Origin: Chrysomallon squamiferum
Taxonomy: Eukaryota > Mollusca > Gastropoda > Neomphalida > Peltospiridae
Assembly: GCA_012295275.1 (NCBI GenBank)
Contig: CM022666.1
Span: 5,546,850 to 5,610,849 of the forward strand
DNA length: 64,000 nt
Direction of reading: 5' to 3'
Shown here: positions 39,077 through 52,359 of the stretch, piece by piece
How positions within the stretch are numbered: position 1 is the first letter of the stretch
Layout: each line of letters opens with the position of its first letter
Position numbers and translations under genes: made by a program
Notes under the pieces: generated by a model
What the model was told of the DNA's origin: nothing
Seen by the model: only the letters and a program-made list of their open reading frames with translations
Databases searched by the model: none

Positions 39077-39399
39077 AATGGATTCATAGACATGAATGGA
39101 TTCATAGAAATGATCAACAGTAGACCTGTTTCTCATGCAGAACAAATAAACACAGTGGAACTTCCTTTGTACCAGAGCTGAATGGCAGCGTATATAGAAC
39201 GTCATGAACGTGCACTGCAACTACACCAGCAGCAGCTGACAACACTGCAGTTTGTACACAATGAGACGTACTGCACCTACTTGGTCAACCTCGGCATCGA
39301 CATCAACTGCACTGTAGAGGGAAGCAAACAGCAGCGGGAGTACGTCATCTCAGCGACTGGATGTCAGCTTAATCCAGTGTGGCCCAAGTTTTATAAAAG
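39077..39399 (+). pseudogene. Exon C copy with in-frame TGA
   Basis: Same borders as the copy at 29632 (AG acceptor, AG/GTGATT donor). A tandem duplication near the start repeats NGFID/NGFIE. The Trp of QSWMAAY is TGA at 39179-39181. The rest is open and well conserved. Confidence 0.75.
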
Positions 39400-39424
39400 G
39401 TGATTACAGGATTGTAGTCTAACT

Positions 39425-39533
<109 letters not shown>

Positions 39534-40199
39534 TGTGTGCTGTATTCAGCGAATAAATAATCAAATATTACTGGTTTTCAATATAAATTGACTGATGAAA
39601 GTTAAATGAGTAATGAGTAATACAAGTTAAGTGTTCTTTATACAGTACATACTCATGCATTGAAATTACCAGAGTAATAAATGTTTCTATATATGTTACA
39701 TTTAAAATTTCATGTAAAATCTGCATAGTAAACAATATATTTAAAGCATTTGTTTTTGTTTTATCACAATAACACTTTTCTTTTTAGAAGCATTCCAGAA
39801 TCATAAATATTATGGCTATTAATTTTATTTTCACTATTATCATCATCATCATTATTCATTTTATTATGACTATCATAATTATCATTAACTTTATTACCAC
39901 TGTCATCTTCATCATTATTACTACTGCTATGTTATTACTATATAATCATGATTACTAGTATTATTCTTTCTACTACTCCTACCATTTATATTAGTGCTTC
40001 TGCTGTTATTATTCTTCTTTTGTTTTTCTTTTCTTTTTCAAATATCAAGTAAAATAAATGATAATATTTTTCAGCTCACTTTTCATTTATACACCAGTCA
40101 GTAACATGATATAATTTTTATTTTATGAAGGATAATTTCTATACTTTATAGACAGTATGTTAAATATTGCTGTTGTATAACTATGTTCATATCAGATAC

Positions 40200-40230
<31 letters not shown>

Positions 40231-41275
40231 TACGTGCACATCCATACACACATATATCATTACTGAGTTTTAATAGTTGTACAGTCGCGATTGATGGTAT
40301 AAAAATTATCCGTTTATCTTTAAAAGTAATCCTACCCGAGCAGTGTTTATAAACACTTCTAAGCGACGTAGTTTGTTCGAAATGCACTGTCAACGTGACA
40401 TCAACAGTTTCTGTCTGTGAAATATTTACCTATGTGCCAAGTTATCTCATTTCTCTGTCTGCTTAATTCACGCTACTACTGTTCAGGGGTCGGCAACGTT
40501 TGGTCAGCCAACTGAACACTTGGACTCCAATTATTACTTTAACTTGGCCCTCGTCCAAAAACACACAGCTGACTGGCCCCCTCTCTTTTCTGTGCGTTCG
40601 CGTGCGTAGAATAGAACGTGACTTATTTGTACTGTTTTGTTTTTTGTTTACTATTGTTGTTGTTGGGTTTTTTGGTCGTTTTATTGTTGTAGTTTTTCGT
40701 GTTTTTTCCCACCTGAACTCTGAACGTTAATATTAATAATAACAAGAACTATAACGGTAACAACCAGCAATAAATGCACGTAGTTTATTTATGAACATTA
40801 TGCAACTTTTAATTATTAATTTTGTAAGGCATGTCATCCTCTCGATAATATTTTATTTTCTCAGAGCCAGTCAAAATGTGATTTGAAGGACAACGCGTCA
40901 TCGGAAATAAAACAACAGTTTATGGGAAACTTAATTTTCTGTTTGTTTTCAATTCAATATTATTATCTTCTAAAGTGCAGCTGTCTCTAACACATAATAT
41001 AAAAATCATTTCATTAACGAAAAGGAAGTAAAAGGCAGTATATATTTCTGAAAGATCTGTCATTATTTTCCACTAGTCTTATTTTAATTGTTTGAACAAG
41101 TATTCTGTTGTTTGTGCAGTATCTGTTGCGCGCTTTTGTGTGTATGTGTGTGTGTGTGCGTGCGCGTGTATGTGTGTGGTTTTATTTATTATTTTACTTT
41201 ATTTTTTGAAATAATGTTATTTATGTGTGTGTCTTTATCTTGGTATTAATAACATTTTTATCTTGTTTGACACAG

Positions 41276-41456
41276 ACTGTATCTAAATGAAAATGAAATA
41301 TTAAACTCGATACTCATCTGTTTTATAAATACATTAAATGCAACAACAACCAAAGAAAAAAATAAGTTTTATATAGAAATAGGTAAATTCGATAAATTGG
41401 TTATTAACATTCTTTTTAGAAACTGAGTGAAACTCACAGAAAAGCTGAGAAAAGTG
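41276..41456 (+). pseudogene. Decayed TNF first/second coding exon remnant (4)
   Basis: Acceptor at 41275, ATG at 41293, shortened exon as in the copy at 2487. The 37-base second exon (41420-41456) has lost its donor (GTGGAAA). Confidence 0.6.
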
Positions 41457-41829
41457 GAAAATTAATATTTATAATTTATCGATGAATTGAGCGTAAAAGG
41501 TGAATAAGTTTATCGATGAAGTGAGCGAACATCTGCTATAAACTTTATATATTTATTTAATTATTTGTGTATTTGTTTGTTTATTTTTATTTGTTTATTT
41601 GTATTTGTTTATTTTACTGTATTTGTTTTATTTCATCTCATTTTATTATTTTTTCTGTTAATTAATTAATTTATTTCAATTTACTTTTTATCACTTTTTA
41701 TATATTTTAAGTATTTTACTTTATTTATTTATTTATTAAATAAACAATTAATATTTCATAATTTTTTGTGTTTTAAATTGAATTTTTATTTTTCTATATT
41801 TTTCGTTTTATAAAATAAAAGCTATTGCC

Positions 41830-42010
41830 TTGCAAATGAACCCACCTACCTATACATAAAAAAACAAATTAAAAACAAGGTGTTCATTTTCATTTTCAGC
41901 AACAGTAACAACAACAACAACAAATTTATTTAATAATAATAATGTATTCAAATTTTGTGAATCCGTCTATTAGTAATTCAGTGACGTAACATCTATTTAT
42001 AGCCCAGTTC
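41830..42010 (+). repeat. Dispersed element (forward copy)
   Basis: As at 3470. Confidence 0.65.
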
Positions 42011-42176
42011 CAATGAGTATTCATTACACATCTGAAATCTTCAAGGGAGGTAAAAAGAAGCCAACAACATAGTGTTAATATGCTGTTATTAAAAATACTG
42101 GCAACTATTCAAAGAATCCGACTACAGTGTCAACAATATTTTAAATAATATGTATGTGTGTCTGTCTGGGTATGAA

Positions 42177-42247
<71 letters not shown>

Positions 42248-42559
42248 TTAACAAATTTAATAGAAAAAATATATAATCTCTATTTATATGCACCATAATA
42301 ACTAAATAACAACAACAACAACAACAATAATAAATAAACGAATAAATAAATAAATCAATAAATAAATAAATAAATAATAATAATAATATTAATTAATTAA
42401 TTAATTAATTAATAACGGTTATAATAACGGTTATTATAATGGTTTTAAGAGTAAGGTAGTGAATCTAAGCTGCTCAACTTCAACAGAATAGAGTTGAGAT
42501 AATAATAAACATTTTTATTCACTTGAACAATTTTATATATTTATAAAACGTAATGTATT

Positions 42560-42687
42560 CGTATGTGTATATACAGTGTCACTGACTTTCAGGTAGTCAT
42601 CACCTCGAATGTAGGAAGCAAAAAAATATTTTTGGTATCTTCGTACTAAAGAATAATATGATAAAATGATCCCTGAGTATTCAAAGG
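42560..42687 (-). pseudogene. Minus-strand TNF half-domain exon Y (copy 3)
   Basis: Minus frame FEYSGIILSYYSLVRRYQ, then FFASYIRGDDYLKVSDTV. Same position relative to exon X (43230-43358) as in the other copies. Confidence 0.5.
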
Positions 42688-43229
42688 CTGAGAAACATAA
42701 ACAAAAAATCACTTCACTGGTAATATCTATTAAACAAAAGTATGAACATATGCATAATCTAATAAGAAAGCATATATATATATATACACACCCTTTATTG
42801 TGCACTAGAACACAACAAACACAAGACACTTTTAAAACTGTATTCAATATAGCAGTAAAGAATCATATAGATGGGTAGAATGATTGTGATCGATCACAAG
42901 AATCACGTACGGGTTAATACAGAAGAGCAAACATATAATATCTAGTTACAGTGGACAGGACAGTTTCGCTCGAATTGTTCCACAGTTCTTCCCTCACAGA
43001 ACAAAAAAATTATCTGGGTCCTTTATGAAAAAGGTACTCACGTTATTTGTCAACGTGTTCCCGACCTTGCATTGGCGTCTGTTGCCAGATCTTTCTGATA
43101 AACAAGAGTCAGTAACACCTACCTCTCCGTGGTGATAAAAAAGTCCAATTTTCAGTTAAGAAATATATTAGCAATGAAAGATAGATTAAACACATTTTGT
43201 TAATGTTCTTTGATTTTAATAATGATGGT

Positions 43230-43358
43230 TTAGGCTGATGTCCCACCCGATATCTCGAAGAAATTCTGACGCAGCATACACGAACACTTCATAACAGATT
43301 TTGATACGATCCTTATTGGTATGAATAATATTAAATATATATCTGATGCTAGAGCAAG
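43230..43358 (-). pseudogene. Minus-strand TNF half-domain exon X (copy 3)
   Basis: Acceptor CACCAG, then CSSIRYIFN, NKDRIKICYEVFVYAASEFL. Open over about 45 residues. Confidence 0.5.
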
Positions 43359-43436
43359 CTGGTGAATATACAGTGAAACACATTTTAACATGGAACATTT
43401 TATAAATTATTTACAATAGGAAGCTCTTAGTTTAAA

Positions 43437-43690
43437 TCTATCCTAATCAGTAAGCTGGACCCAAGCATCACCCCTGCACAATATGAAGACTCTTTCTTTA
43501 ATCTATCCTAATCAGTAAGCTGGACACAAGCATCACCCCTGCACAATATGAAGACTCTTTCTTTAATCCTGCCTAATTAATAAGTGTAACAAGTCACCAC
43601 CCCTGCACAGCATGAAACCTCTTTCTTTAATCTAACCTAACTGACCTAATCAGTAAGCTTAACAATTACCCCATGTAGACTATGATGCCA
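43437..43690. repeat. Tandem repeat of about 64 bp
   Basis: Three to four units with CACCCCTGCACAATATGAAG and CTCTTTCTTTAATC. A shorter array of the same unit is at 51010-51210, also next to a minus-strand TNF half-domain. Confidence 0.9.
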
Positions 43691-43699
43691 CATTCAATA

Positions 43700-43946
43700 C
43701 TCTGTAAATTCATATATTTTCTTATATATAAAAATTGTTACTTTTTTTCCAGCTGAATCAACAGTCATGATACAAGTAACGTTTACAAGTGGAAGATTCT
43801 TCTGTCACAGGCAGATATTTCTGAGACATTTCATATTCCTGGCCCTGTAGTAATAAATGGATAGCTACAGATATTCATCCCGATTATGTATAAATGTCCA
43901 CCATGTGAAACACAGAATAAATCGTTTCCCTTTTGTTTTCTTCTTT

Positions 43947-43981
<35 letters not shown>

Positions 43982-44366
43982 TGGTTTGTTTGGTTACTTA
44001 TTTTTATTTTTATTTTACTCTATCTTTGTTTATTTTATTTTAACCTACTACAATTTTATTTCATTTATTTTATTGTTTTATCCTTTCCCTTTTCTTTTGT
44101 TTGTTTGTTTGTTTCTTTATTTATGGTTTGTTTTTATTTTATATTTTACTCCATTTATCTATTTTATTTTGTCTTACTATAATTTTATTTCATTTATTTT
44201 ATTCTTTTAATTAATTAATTATTTTTTATATATCTTATTGTATTTATTTATTTCACTTTACTTTTATCATTTTGTATTTTTATTTTATTTTTATCACTTT
44301 TTTCTTTTCATTTATTTTCTCTTATTTTATTTTTATTTTAGATTGATTTGACTTTATTTCGCTCAT

Positions 44367-44413
<47 letters not shown>

Positions 44414-45280
44414 TTCGGCAGTCAACAGTCAGATACAAGTGACATTTACAAACAGAAGATTCTTCTGTCACAGGTAGATATTTCTGATACATTTTATATT
44501 CCTGGCCCTGTACATATCTACTTACACAGTGCGTTCTGTGGAAAGTGACCGTTTCGCTCCAATTGTTCAACAGTTTTTCCCTAACGAAAACAAATATCTC
44601 ATTTATTTTATTTTGTTTTATTTTCGTTTTGTTTTTATTCGATTTTACATTATTTCGATCATTTGTTTATTTATTTATTTATGTATTTATTTGTTCGGCA
44701 GACTGAATCAACAGTCATGATACAAGTGACACTTACAAACTGAAGATTCTTCTGTCACAGGTAGATATTTCTGAGACATTTTATACTCCTGGCTCTGTAA
44801 TAATAAATGGATGACTATACTTATTTATTCCGATTAGTTGTAAGATGACAAATCCGGGCTGGAACTTTCCACTGTGTGATACACAGACTACATGTTTTCC
44901 TTTTGTTGTTTATGGCTTAGTTGACAGAGGAATAGAAATTACGCTGTACTCTTTATTTAACAATAACGACAAAAGCAACCGCAACAACAACTACTACTAT
45001 TACTACCACAACTACAACAACAACTACTACTATTACTACTACTATTATAGCAATAACAACTATAATATGTAGCTTATTTATGAAGAATACCAACACACAA
45101 AAAAGACATATAATGACTTTGCTCATTTTATTCATAGTATATTAAATGACTATACGAAATCTATAGCAAAAAATTAAAAAAGATAGAAGAAAAAAAATCA
45201 AGCAATAAATTTAAATAAAGCAGACGACATATCCTCTTAGCCAATCAAAAATGATCGAGTGAGCTGGTAGAGAGAATATG
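43700..45280. other. ATTT-rich and duplicated TNF-upstream sequence
   Basis: Long (TTTA)n tracts at 43940-43985 and 44365-44415. A unit with TTCTTCTGTCACAGGTAGAT and CCTGGCCCTGTAATAATAAA is repeated near 43800, 44460, 44755 and 51415. It then becomes the block that precedes each TNF promoter (compare 6060-6300, 30640-31160, 51540-51960). Confidence 0.7.
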
Positions 45281-45305
45281 ATAAGATCTTTTCAAAAGTC
45301 GCTGA

Positions 45306-45382
45306 TATAAAAATCAACGAAGCCTGTCATAGAGCGTAGACGTGCTTCACTCCATTGTGAACACAGAGTCAGCCTAATTTAG
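45306..45382 (+). promoter_or_regulatory. Orphan TNF-type promoter and first exon
   Basis: TATAAAAA at 45306 and the conserved leader ending before gtaggtaa at 45383. The second non-coding exon follows at 46715-46863 but has lost its donor. No intact TNF coding exon is closer than 53.7 kb, beyond a further promoter copy. Either a distal alternative promoter of gene 3 or the remains of a fourth gene. Confidence 0.55.
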
Positions 45383-45392
45383 GTAGGTAAAT

Positions 45393-45577
45393 GTTTCACT
45401 TATTTCATAGGTTATATATATTTATATAAAATTATAATTTCACTTATTTCATAGGTTATATATATTTATATAAAATTATAATTTCATTTATTTCATTGAT
45501 TATAGATATTTATAAAAAAGTATTACTTCACCGATCATAGCTTATATATATTTATATAAAATTATAATTTCACTATG
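45393..45577. repeat. Tandem repeat of about 45 bp after the orphan promoter
   Basis: About four units of the same intron 1 repeat. Confidence 0.85.
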
Positions 45578-45624
45578 CTGTTTAGGATTTATGCACGCCC
45601 TAATTTCATGTGTATAATATAATA

Positions 45625-46194
45625 TTAAGTGATATCACACCGACTTGTAATATTAAGCGATACTACATCGAAAATGCAAAATGCATGTGCAACCTTAATG
45701 TTCCAGTTCAATTTGCTGTATAGGATTTTTCCAGGCCCTAGTTTCACTTGTATAATATTAAGTGATATTACTTCAACTTGAAAAAACAAAACATCGCGGT
45801 AAGGTCGATAAGTATCTAACACATGCGTTGGCAGGTAAAAATAATAACAGCCACAGAAAATACAGCACTCATTTATTTCGCTGGTACCTCGAAAATCGGC
45901 AATATGCACGTGCAAGTCGTGCCACTGGCAGCTTAATGTAACAGGTCTGTTGTTATAAAGCAGGAAAAGTGAGTTATCATATTCACGTTGCGATCTGTAA
46001 ACAATAACGTTCAAGGCAGTTTGAATTTCTGGCATTGAGAGGAAACCAGCCCTGGACGAGATCTTTCGAGGACGATACAATATCAGCAAACAGAGCGGAT
46101 ATGTAGAATGAGGACCTGGCAAACTTTGACAGGTTTTTTCTGCCTTTGCACTAAACCAACTAGCCAAGGTTTTGGGAACGGATAAAGAGAACAT
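45625..46194 (-). other. Long minus-strand open frame of unknown meaning
   Basis: 189 codons without a stop, long for such AT-rich DNA, with about ten Cys residues. It lies antisense between the orphan TNF promoter and its second leader exon. The duplicated sequence at 6669-7124 has the same frame broken by one TGA, and gene 2's block has lost the region. No recognised domain. It could be chance or a remnant of an older exon. Confidence 0.25.
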
Positions 46195-46714
46195 TACCTC
46201 AAGTTCTGTTTTCAGCCGAGTAAATGTTTCTACATAAGTGTTTCAAGAACCAGACGATCTACCTACGAAGGTGATTAAATGTGTTCTTCAAACTTTGACA
46301 GTACTTTAGTCAAGGTATTTTCCTTCTTGTTTGTGAAATCTGATGTCCGCTGGTTTACGAGAACATCGAACTTTCCGTTATTAAACCGTACCCGAGTTCA
46401 CTAAGTGCTGTTGTTCCATTTTGAATTTTTCAGAATAAAAAATCTTTTAGTGATTTAATTAAATCATCAAAATCTATCGAGCGCGAACCTTTTTCTAACT
46501 TCGTAGAAAAATAAGATGATTTGGCAGTAGAAACTGCAAATAAGCCATCATCGCCTTCGTTAGTAACCAGGTCAAAATACACCCACTTGACTGGATATTT
46601 ATTTCACTTCACGGTATTCAATGTATCGTCACAGTTTTGTCTATACATTTGTTTTAAGAGAAAAAACAATATATTTATTTTTAATTATTTCTTTAAAATC
46701 CTACCTCTTTCCAG

Positions 46715-46863
46715 TGATATAAATAACTTCGGACGAAAAACTCTACTCCTTACATTCCTCAACAATTGGAAACAAATTTTGTGGTATCAGATAGCAAGGT
46801 CTTCATCAGGAGGATTATCTGCTCCATTACACATCGCTGTGCTGTCATACTGTATTTCAGTGG
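46715..46863 (+). pseudogene. Second TNF leader exon with deleted donor
   Basis: Matches 7696-7843 and 32465-32613 from the acceptor onward. At the 3' end the gtgagt and following bases are deleted, so TTTCAGTG runs directly into GTTTACTA. Confidence 0.6.
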
Positions 46864-46953
46864 TTTACTAGGCATTCACTGAAAATTGATAAATCAGGCC
46901 TCGCATTTTCAAAAGAGAAACCTTTGGAGGGAGGGAAAGGGAGAGGGAGAGAG

Positions 46954-47026
<73 letters not shown>

Positions 47027-48562
47027 TGTGCTGTATTCAGTGAACAAATATTTAAATATTACTGATTTTCTATATAAATAAACTGATGAAAGTTAAATGT
47101 TCACTAATTAGTTTATAATGAATAATACAAGATAAGTGGATGATCCAGTAAAAAAGGATTTTCTTTATACAGTATGTACTCATGCATTGAAATGATCAGA
47201 GTAATAAATGTTTATATATACGTTACATTTAAAATTTGATGTACAATTTGCATAATAAGCAATCGATTTAAAGTATTTTTTTGTTTTATCACAATAAAAC
47301 TTTTCGTTTTAGAAGCATTTCAGAATCGCAAATATTATTATTATTAATTTTATTATTACTATCATCATCATCATCATCATTATTAATTTTATTATGACTA
47401 TCATAATTATCATTAACTTTATTACCACTATCATCTTCATCATTATAACTACTGCTATGTTATTACTATATAATCCTGATTACTAGTATTATTCTTTCTA
47501 CTACTCCTACTATTTATATTAGTGGTGCTGCTGCTACAACTACTAATTTATTAACTTTATCATCATCATCATCATTATAATTAGTTTTGTTTGCTGCTGT
47601 CATTGTTGTTAAATAAAGACTACAGCGTTACCTCTGGTCACCTGTTCATAATTTTTATTACTTGGATAGTTACTTTAAATGTAGTACAAATGTCTTGTTC
47701 TGCATTTATCACTGTCTTTTCTTTTTTTGTCGTTTCTTTTTTTAATATCAATTAAAATTAATGAGAATATTTTTCAACTCACTTTTCACTTATGCACCAG
47801 TCAGTGACATGATTTGATTTTGATTTTATGAAGCATAATTTGTATACTTTATAGACAGTATGTTAAATATTGCTGTTATATAACCATGTTCATATCACAT
47901 AATTACATATATATATATATATATATATACGTGCACACCCACACACACATATATCATTACTGAGTTTTAATAGTTGTACAGTCGTCGTTGACGGTAACAA
48001 TTTAAAAAGTCATCCGTTTATCTTTAAAAGTAATCCTACCCGAGCAGTGTTTATTTCACTTCTAAGCGACGTATTTTGTTCGAAATGCACTGTCAACGTG
48101 ATATCAACAGTTTCTGTCTGTGAAATATTTACCTATGTCCCAAGATATCTCATTTCTCTGTCTGCTTCATTCACGCTACTACTGTTCAGGGGTCGGCAAC
48201 GTTTGGTCAGCCAACTGAACTCTTGGACTCCAATTATTACATTAACTTGGCCCTCGTCCAAAAACACCACAGCTGACTGGCCCCCCTCTCTTCTCTGTGT
48301 GTGTGTGCGTGTGCATGTGCATGTTCTTGTGCGTGTGCGTACGTGCGTGCGTTCGCGCGCGTTAATAGTATGTGACTTATTTGTACTGTTTTATTTTTTT
48401 GTTTATTATTGTTGTTTTTGTTTGTTTTTTTAGTTTGTTTTCTTGTGTTTTTGGGGTTTTATTTTGTTATTTTAATTATTAATTTTGTTTTCATGTTTGA
48501 TTCTAAGCATGTCATCCTCTCCATTAGGCTATATTTTGTGATTTGAAGTACAACGCGTCATC

Positions 48563-48597
<35 letters not shown>

Positions 48598-48695
48598 GTT
48601 TTATTTATTATTTTACTTTTATTTTTTGAAAGAATGTTATTTATGTGTGTATCTTTATCTTGGTATTAATAACATTTTTATCTTGTTTGACACAG

Positions 48696-48951
48696 ACTGT
48701 GCTTCTAAAGTAAAATGAAGTACTAAACTTGATAATCATCAGTTTTATAAAAACATTAAATGGAAAAAAATGAAAGAAAAGAAAGGAAGTTTTATATTGA
48801 AATAGGTAAATTCGATATAAAAATATTAAATAATTAAGTTCATTACAAATGAAATTAAATTCAAAATTGATTATAGTAGACGAGTTTCAAACTGGTTATT
48901 AACATTCTTTTTAGAAACTGAGTGCAAGTCATAGAAAAGCTGAGAAAAGTG
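48696..48951 (+). pseudogene. Decayed TNF first/second coding exon remnant (5)
   Basis: Acceptor at 48695, ATG at 48715, internal deletion and frameshift as in the other remnants. The second exon 48915-48951 is followed by gtaaat. Confidence 0.6.
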
Positions 48952-49624
48952 GTAAATTAACAGAGACACAACCACAAATTGGTTTTGACATATTGGAAAA
49001 GTAAATTATAAAAGTGTTAAGTCTAAATGGAAGCAGAAGAGAAGAGAGAATCTGAACACCACATGCACGTGTGACGTCTGCGTGTCAACTGATCAACACA
49101 GCTGAGAGAAGCTTTAGCGCGTGACTGAATGAAAAACGGACTTAAACACATGCATTGTACCCGTTTGTACTATTTATTTCAAGCAACTAACTATTACATT
49201 TTTATTTATATAATTTGTAAAAAAGAAAAGATCGTTAAAGCGGGATATTTTTTTATTATATAATTATAATTTATCGAGGAATTGAGCGTAAAATGTGAAG
49301 AAGTTTATGGATGAATTGAGCGAACATCTGCCATAAACTTTATTTATTTATTTAATTATTTGTTTGTTTGTTTGTTTATTTTTATTAGTTTACTTTACTG
49401 TATTTCTTTTATTTCATTTCATTTTATTATTTTTTTCTGTTAATAAATTTATTTATTTCACTTTACTTTTTATCACTTTTTTTATTTTAGGTATTTTACT
49501 TTATTTATTTTTTTTTTTTATTTATTCATTTATTTAACTAAACAATTCATATTTCATAATTGTTTGTGTTTTAAACTGAATTTTTATTGTTCTATATTTT
49601 TCATTTTATAAAATAAAAGCTATT

Positions 49625-49800
49625 GCCTTGCAAATGAACCCACCTAGCTATACATAAAAATAATTTTAAAAAGGTGTTCATTTTAATTTTCAACAACAGT
49701 AGCAACAACAACAAATTTATTTGATAATAATAATGTATTCAAACTTTGTGAATCCGTTTATTAGTAATTCATTGACGTAACATCTATTTATAGCCCAGTT
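49625..49800 (+). repeat. Dispersed element (forward copy)
   Basis: As at 3470. Confidence 0.65.
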
Positions 49801-49975
49801 GAGGAATAAAATGAGTATTTATTACTTCTCGGAAATCTTCTTGGGAGGAAAAACCAAAGCTTAACATAGTCATAATATGCTGATATTCAAAAACACTGGC
49901 AATTAGTCAAAGAATCCTATTGGAGTATCAAAAATATTTTAAATAATATGTATATGTATGTGTGTCTGGATATGG

Positions 49976-50029
<54 letters not shown>

Positions 50030-50147
50030 TTAACAAATTTAATTGAAAAAAATGTATAATCTCTATTTATACGGACCAAAATAACTAACTAGCAACAACA
50101 ACAACAACAATATTAAATAAACGAATAAATTAGCAAATAAATAAATA

Positions 50148-50213
<66 letters not shown>

Positions 50214-50369
50214 AATAAATAAAAACATTAATATTATAACGGTTTTAAGGGTAAGGTGGCGAATCTAAGCTGCTCAACTTCAACAGAACAGAGTTGAGAT
50301 AATAATAAACATTTTTATTTAATTTAACAATTTCTATATATTTGTAAACTGTATGTAATGTATGTGTTT

Positions 50370-50492
50370 GTGTATATACGGTGTCACAGATTTTCAGGTC
50401 GTCAACAGCTCCAATGTAGGAAGCAACAACATTTTCTTTGTATCTTCGTACTAAAGAATAATATGCTAAAATGATCTGTGAGTATTCAAAGC
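50370..50492 (-). pseudogene. Minus-strand TNF half-domain exon Y (copy 4)
   Basis: Best copy. GFEYSQIILAYYSLVRRY, then VVASYIGAVDDLKICDTV. At DNA level the SYIGAV block is almost identical to that of genes 1-3. After Thr-Val the frame enters (CA)-like sequence, so the last strand and the YFGLYML end are absent. Confidence 0.6.
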
Positions 50493-50814
50493 CTGACAAA
50501 CATCAAAAAAATCCCTTCACTGGTAATGTCTATTAAACAAAAGTATCAACACATGTATAATCTAATAACAAAGTATATATGTCGATCACAACAATCACAT
50601 AACGATTAATGCAGAAGAGCAAACAGATACATATCTACTTACACAGTGCGTTCAGTGGAAAGCGACCGTTCCACTCCAATTGTTCAACAGATTTTCCCTA
50701 ACCAATCACAATTTTTAATTATGAAATATATTAGCAATGAAAGATAGATTAAACACATTTTGTCACAGTATTTTGTTAATGTTTTTTTTATTTTAGTGTT
50801 GATGGTTTTTAATG

Positions 50815-50944
50815 TTGATGTTCCATCCGATATCACGAAGAAATTCTGCCGCAGCATACACGAACCCTTCATAACAGATTTTGATACCACCCTTATTGCT
50901 ATGAATAACTGCCATATTAAACATATTTCTTATACTAGAGCAAG
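50815..50944 (-). pseudogene. Minus-strand TNF half-domain exon X (copy 4)
   Basis: Acceptor TCTCCAG, then CSSIRNMFNMAVIH, NKGGIKICYEGFVYAAAEFL. Open. A possible weak donor CGTGATA inside it would be phase-compatible with exon Y, but no strong donor is visible. Confidence 0.5.
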
Positions 50945-51965
50945 CTGGAGAATATATAATAAAACACATTTTAACATGGAACACTTTATAAATCGTTTAC
51001 AATAGGAAGCTCTTAATTTAAATCTATCCTAATCAGCAAGCTGGACCCAAGCATCACCCCTGCACAATATGAAGACTCTTTCTTCAATCCTGCCTAACTA
51101 TTAAGTGTAACAAGTCACCACCCCTGCACAGTATGAAACCTCTTTCTTTAATCTAACCTAACTGACCTAATCAGTAAACTTAACAATTACTCCATGTAGA
51201 CTATGATGCCACATTCAATACTCTATAAATTCATACATTTTTTATATACAAACTATGACATTTTTCCAGCCACTGAATCGATTTATTCCCGATTCGGCCA
51301 GTGGGATTTATTTATTTATTTATTTATTTATGTATTTATTTATTTATGTATTTATTTATTCGACAGACTGAATCAACAGTCATGATACAAGCGACATTTA
51401 CAAACAGAAAATTCTTCTGTCACAGGGAGATATTTTTGAGACATTTTATATTCCTGGCCCTGTAATAATAAACGGATGATTACAGATATTTATTCCGATT
51501 ACGTGTAAGATGACAAATCCGGGCTGGAACTCTACGCTGTGTGATACACAGACTACATTTTTTCCTTTTGTTGTTTATGGCTTAGTTGACACAGGAATAG
51601 AAGTTACGCTGTACTCTTTATTTAAGAATAACGACAAAAGCAGCCGCGACAACAACAACAACTACCGCAACTGCCACAAGAACTACTACTATTACTACTT
51701 CTATTATAGCAATAACAACTATAATATGTAGCTTATTTATGAACAATACAAACACACAAAAAAATACATATAATGACTTTGCTCGTTTTATTCATAGTAT
51801 ATTAAATGACTATACGAAATCTGTAGCGATAAATTAAATACAACAGAAGAAAATACATTAAGCAATAAATTTAAATAAAGCAGACGACATTTCCTCTTAG
51901 CCAATCAAAAATGATCGAGTGAGCTGGTAGAGAGAATATGATAAGATCTTTTCAAAGTCCGCTGG

Positions 51966-52052
51966 TATAAAAAGTCAACGAAGCCTGTCATACAGCGTTT
52001 CTGTCGTAGTCGTGCTTCACTCCATTGTGGAAACAGAGTCAGCTTAATTTAG
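51966..52052 (+). promoter_or_regulatory. TATA box and non-coding first exon nearest TNF gene 3
   Basis: TATAAAAA at 51966-51973, then the conserved leader ending before gtaagtac at 52053. It is the closest promoter copy to gene 3. The second leader exon is missing between here and the coding exon, so exon 1 would splice directly to 53724. Confidence 0.55.
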
Positions 52053-52061
52053 GTAAGTACA

Positions 52062-52340
52062 TGTTTTACTTATTGCATAGGTTATATATATTTATATAAA
52101 ATTATAATTTCACTTATTGCATAGGTTATATATATTTATATAAAATTATAATTTCATTTATTTCATAGGTTATCTATATTAATATAAAATTATAATTTCA
52201 CTTATTTTATAGGTTATACTTATTTATATAAAATTATATTTTCAATTATTTCGTAGGCTATCTATATTAATACAAAAGTATAATTTTACTTATTTCATAG
52301 GTTATATATATTTATATAAAATTATAATTTCACTTACAAT
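52062..52340. repeat. Tandem repeat of about 45 bp near TNF gene 3
   Basis: About six units of the same intron 1 repeat; ends where the retroelement-like stretch begins. Confidence 0.85.
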
Positions 52341-52359
52341 TTCACTATTTCATTGTATA

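Noticed and set aside
43857-44210. Phe/Tyr/Leu-rich hydrophobic frames
   Set aside because: ATTT-rich simple sequence; hydrophobicity comes from composition.
46141-46190. Plus-strand LAKVLGTDKENIT-like stretch resembling a death-domain helix
   Set aside because: Very short, with stops just upstream, and disrupted in the duplicate at 7.1 kb.
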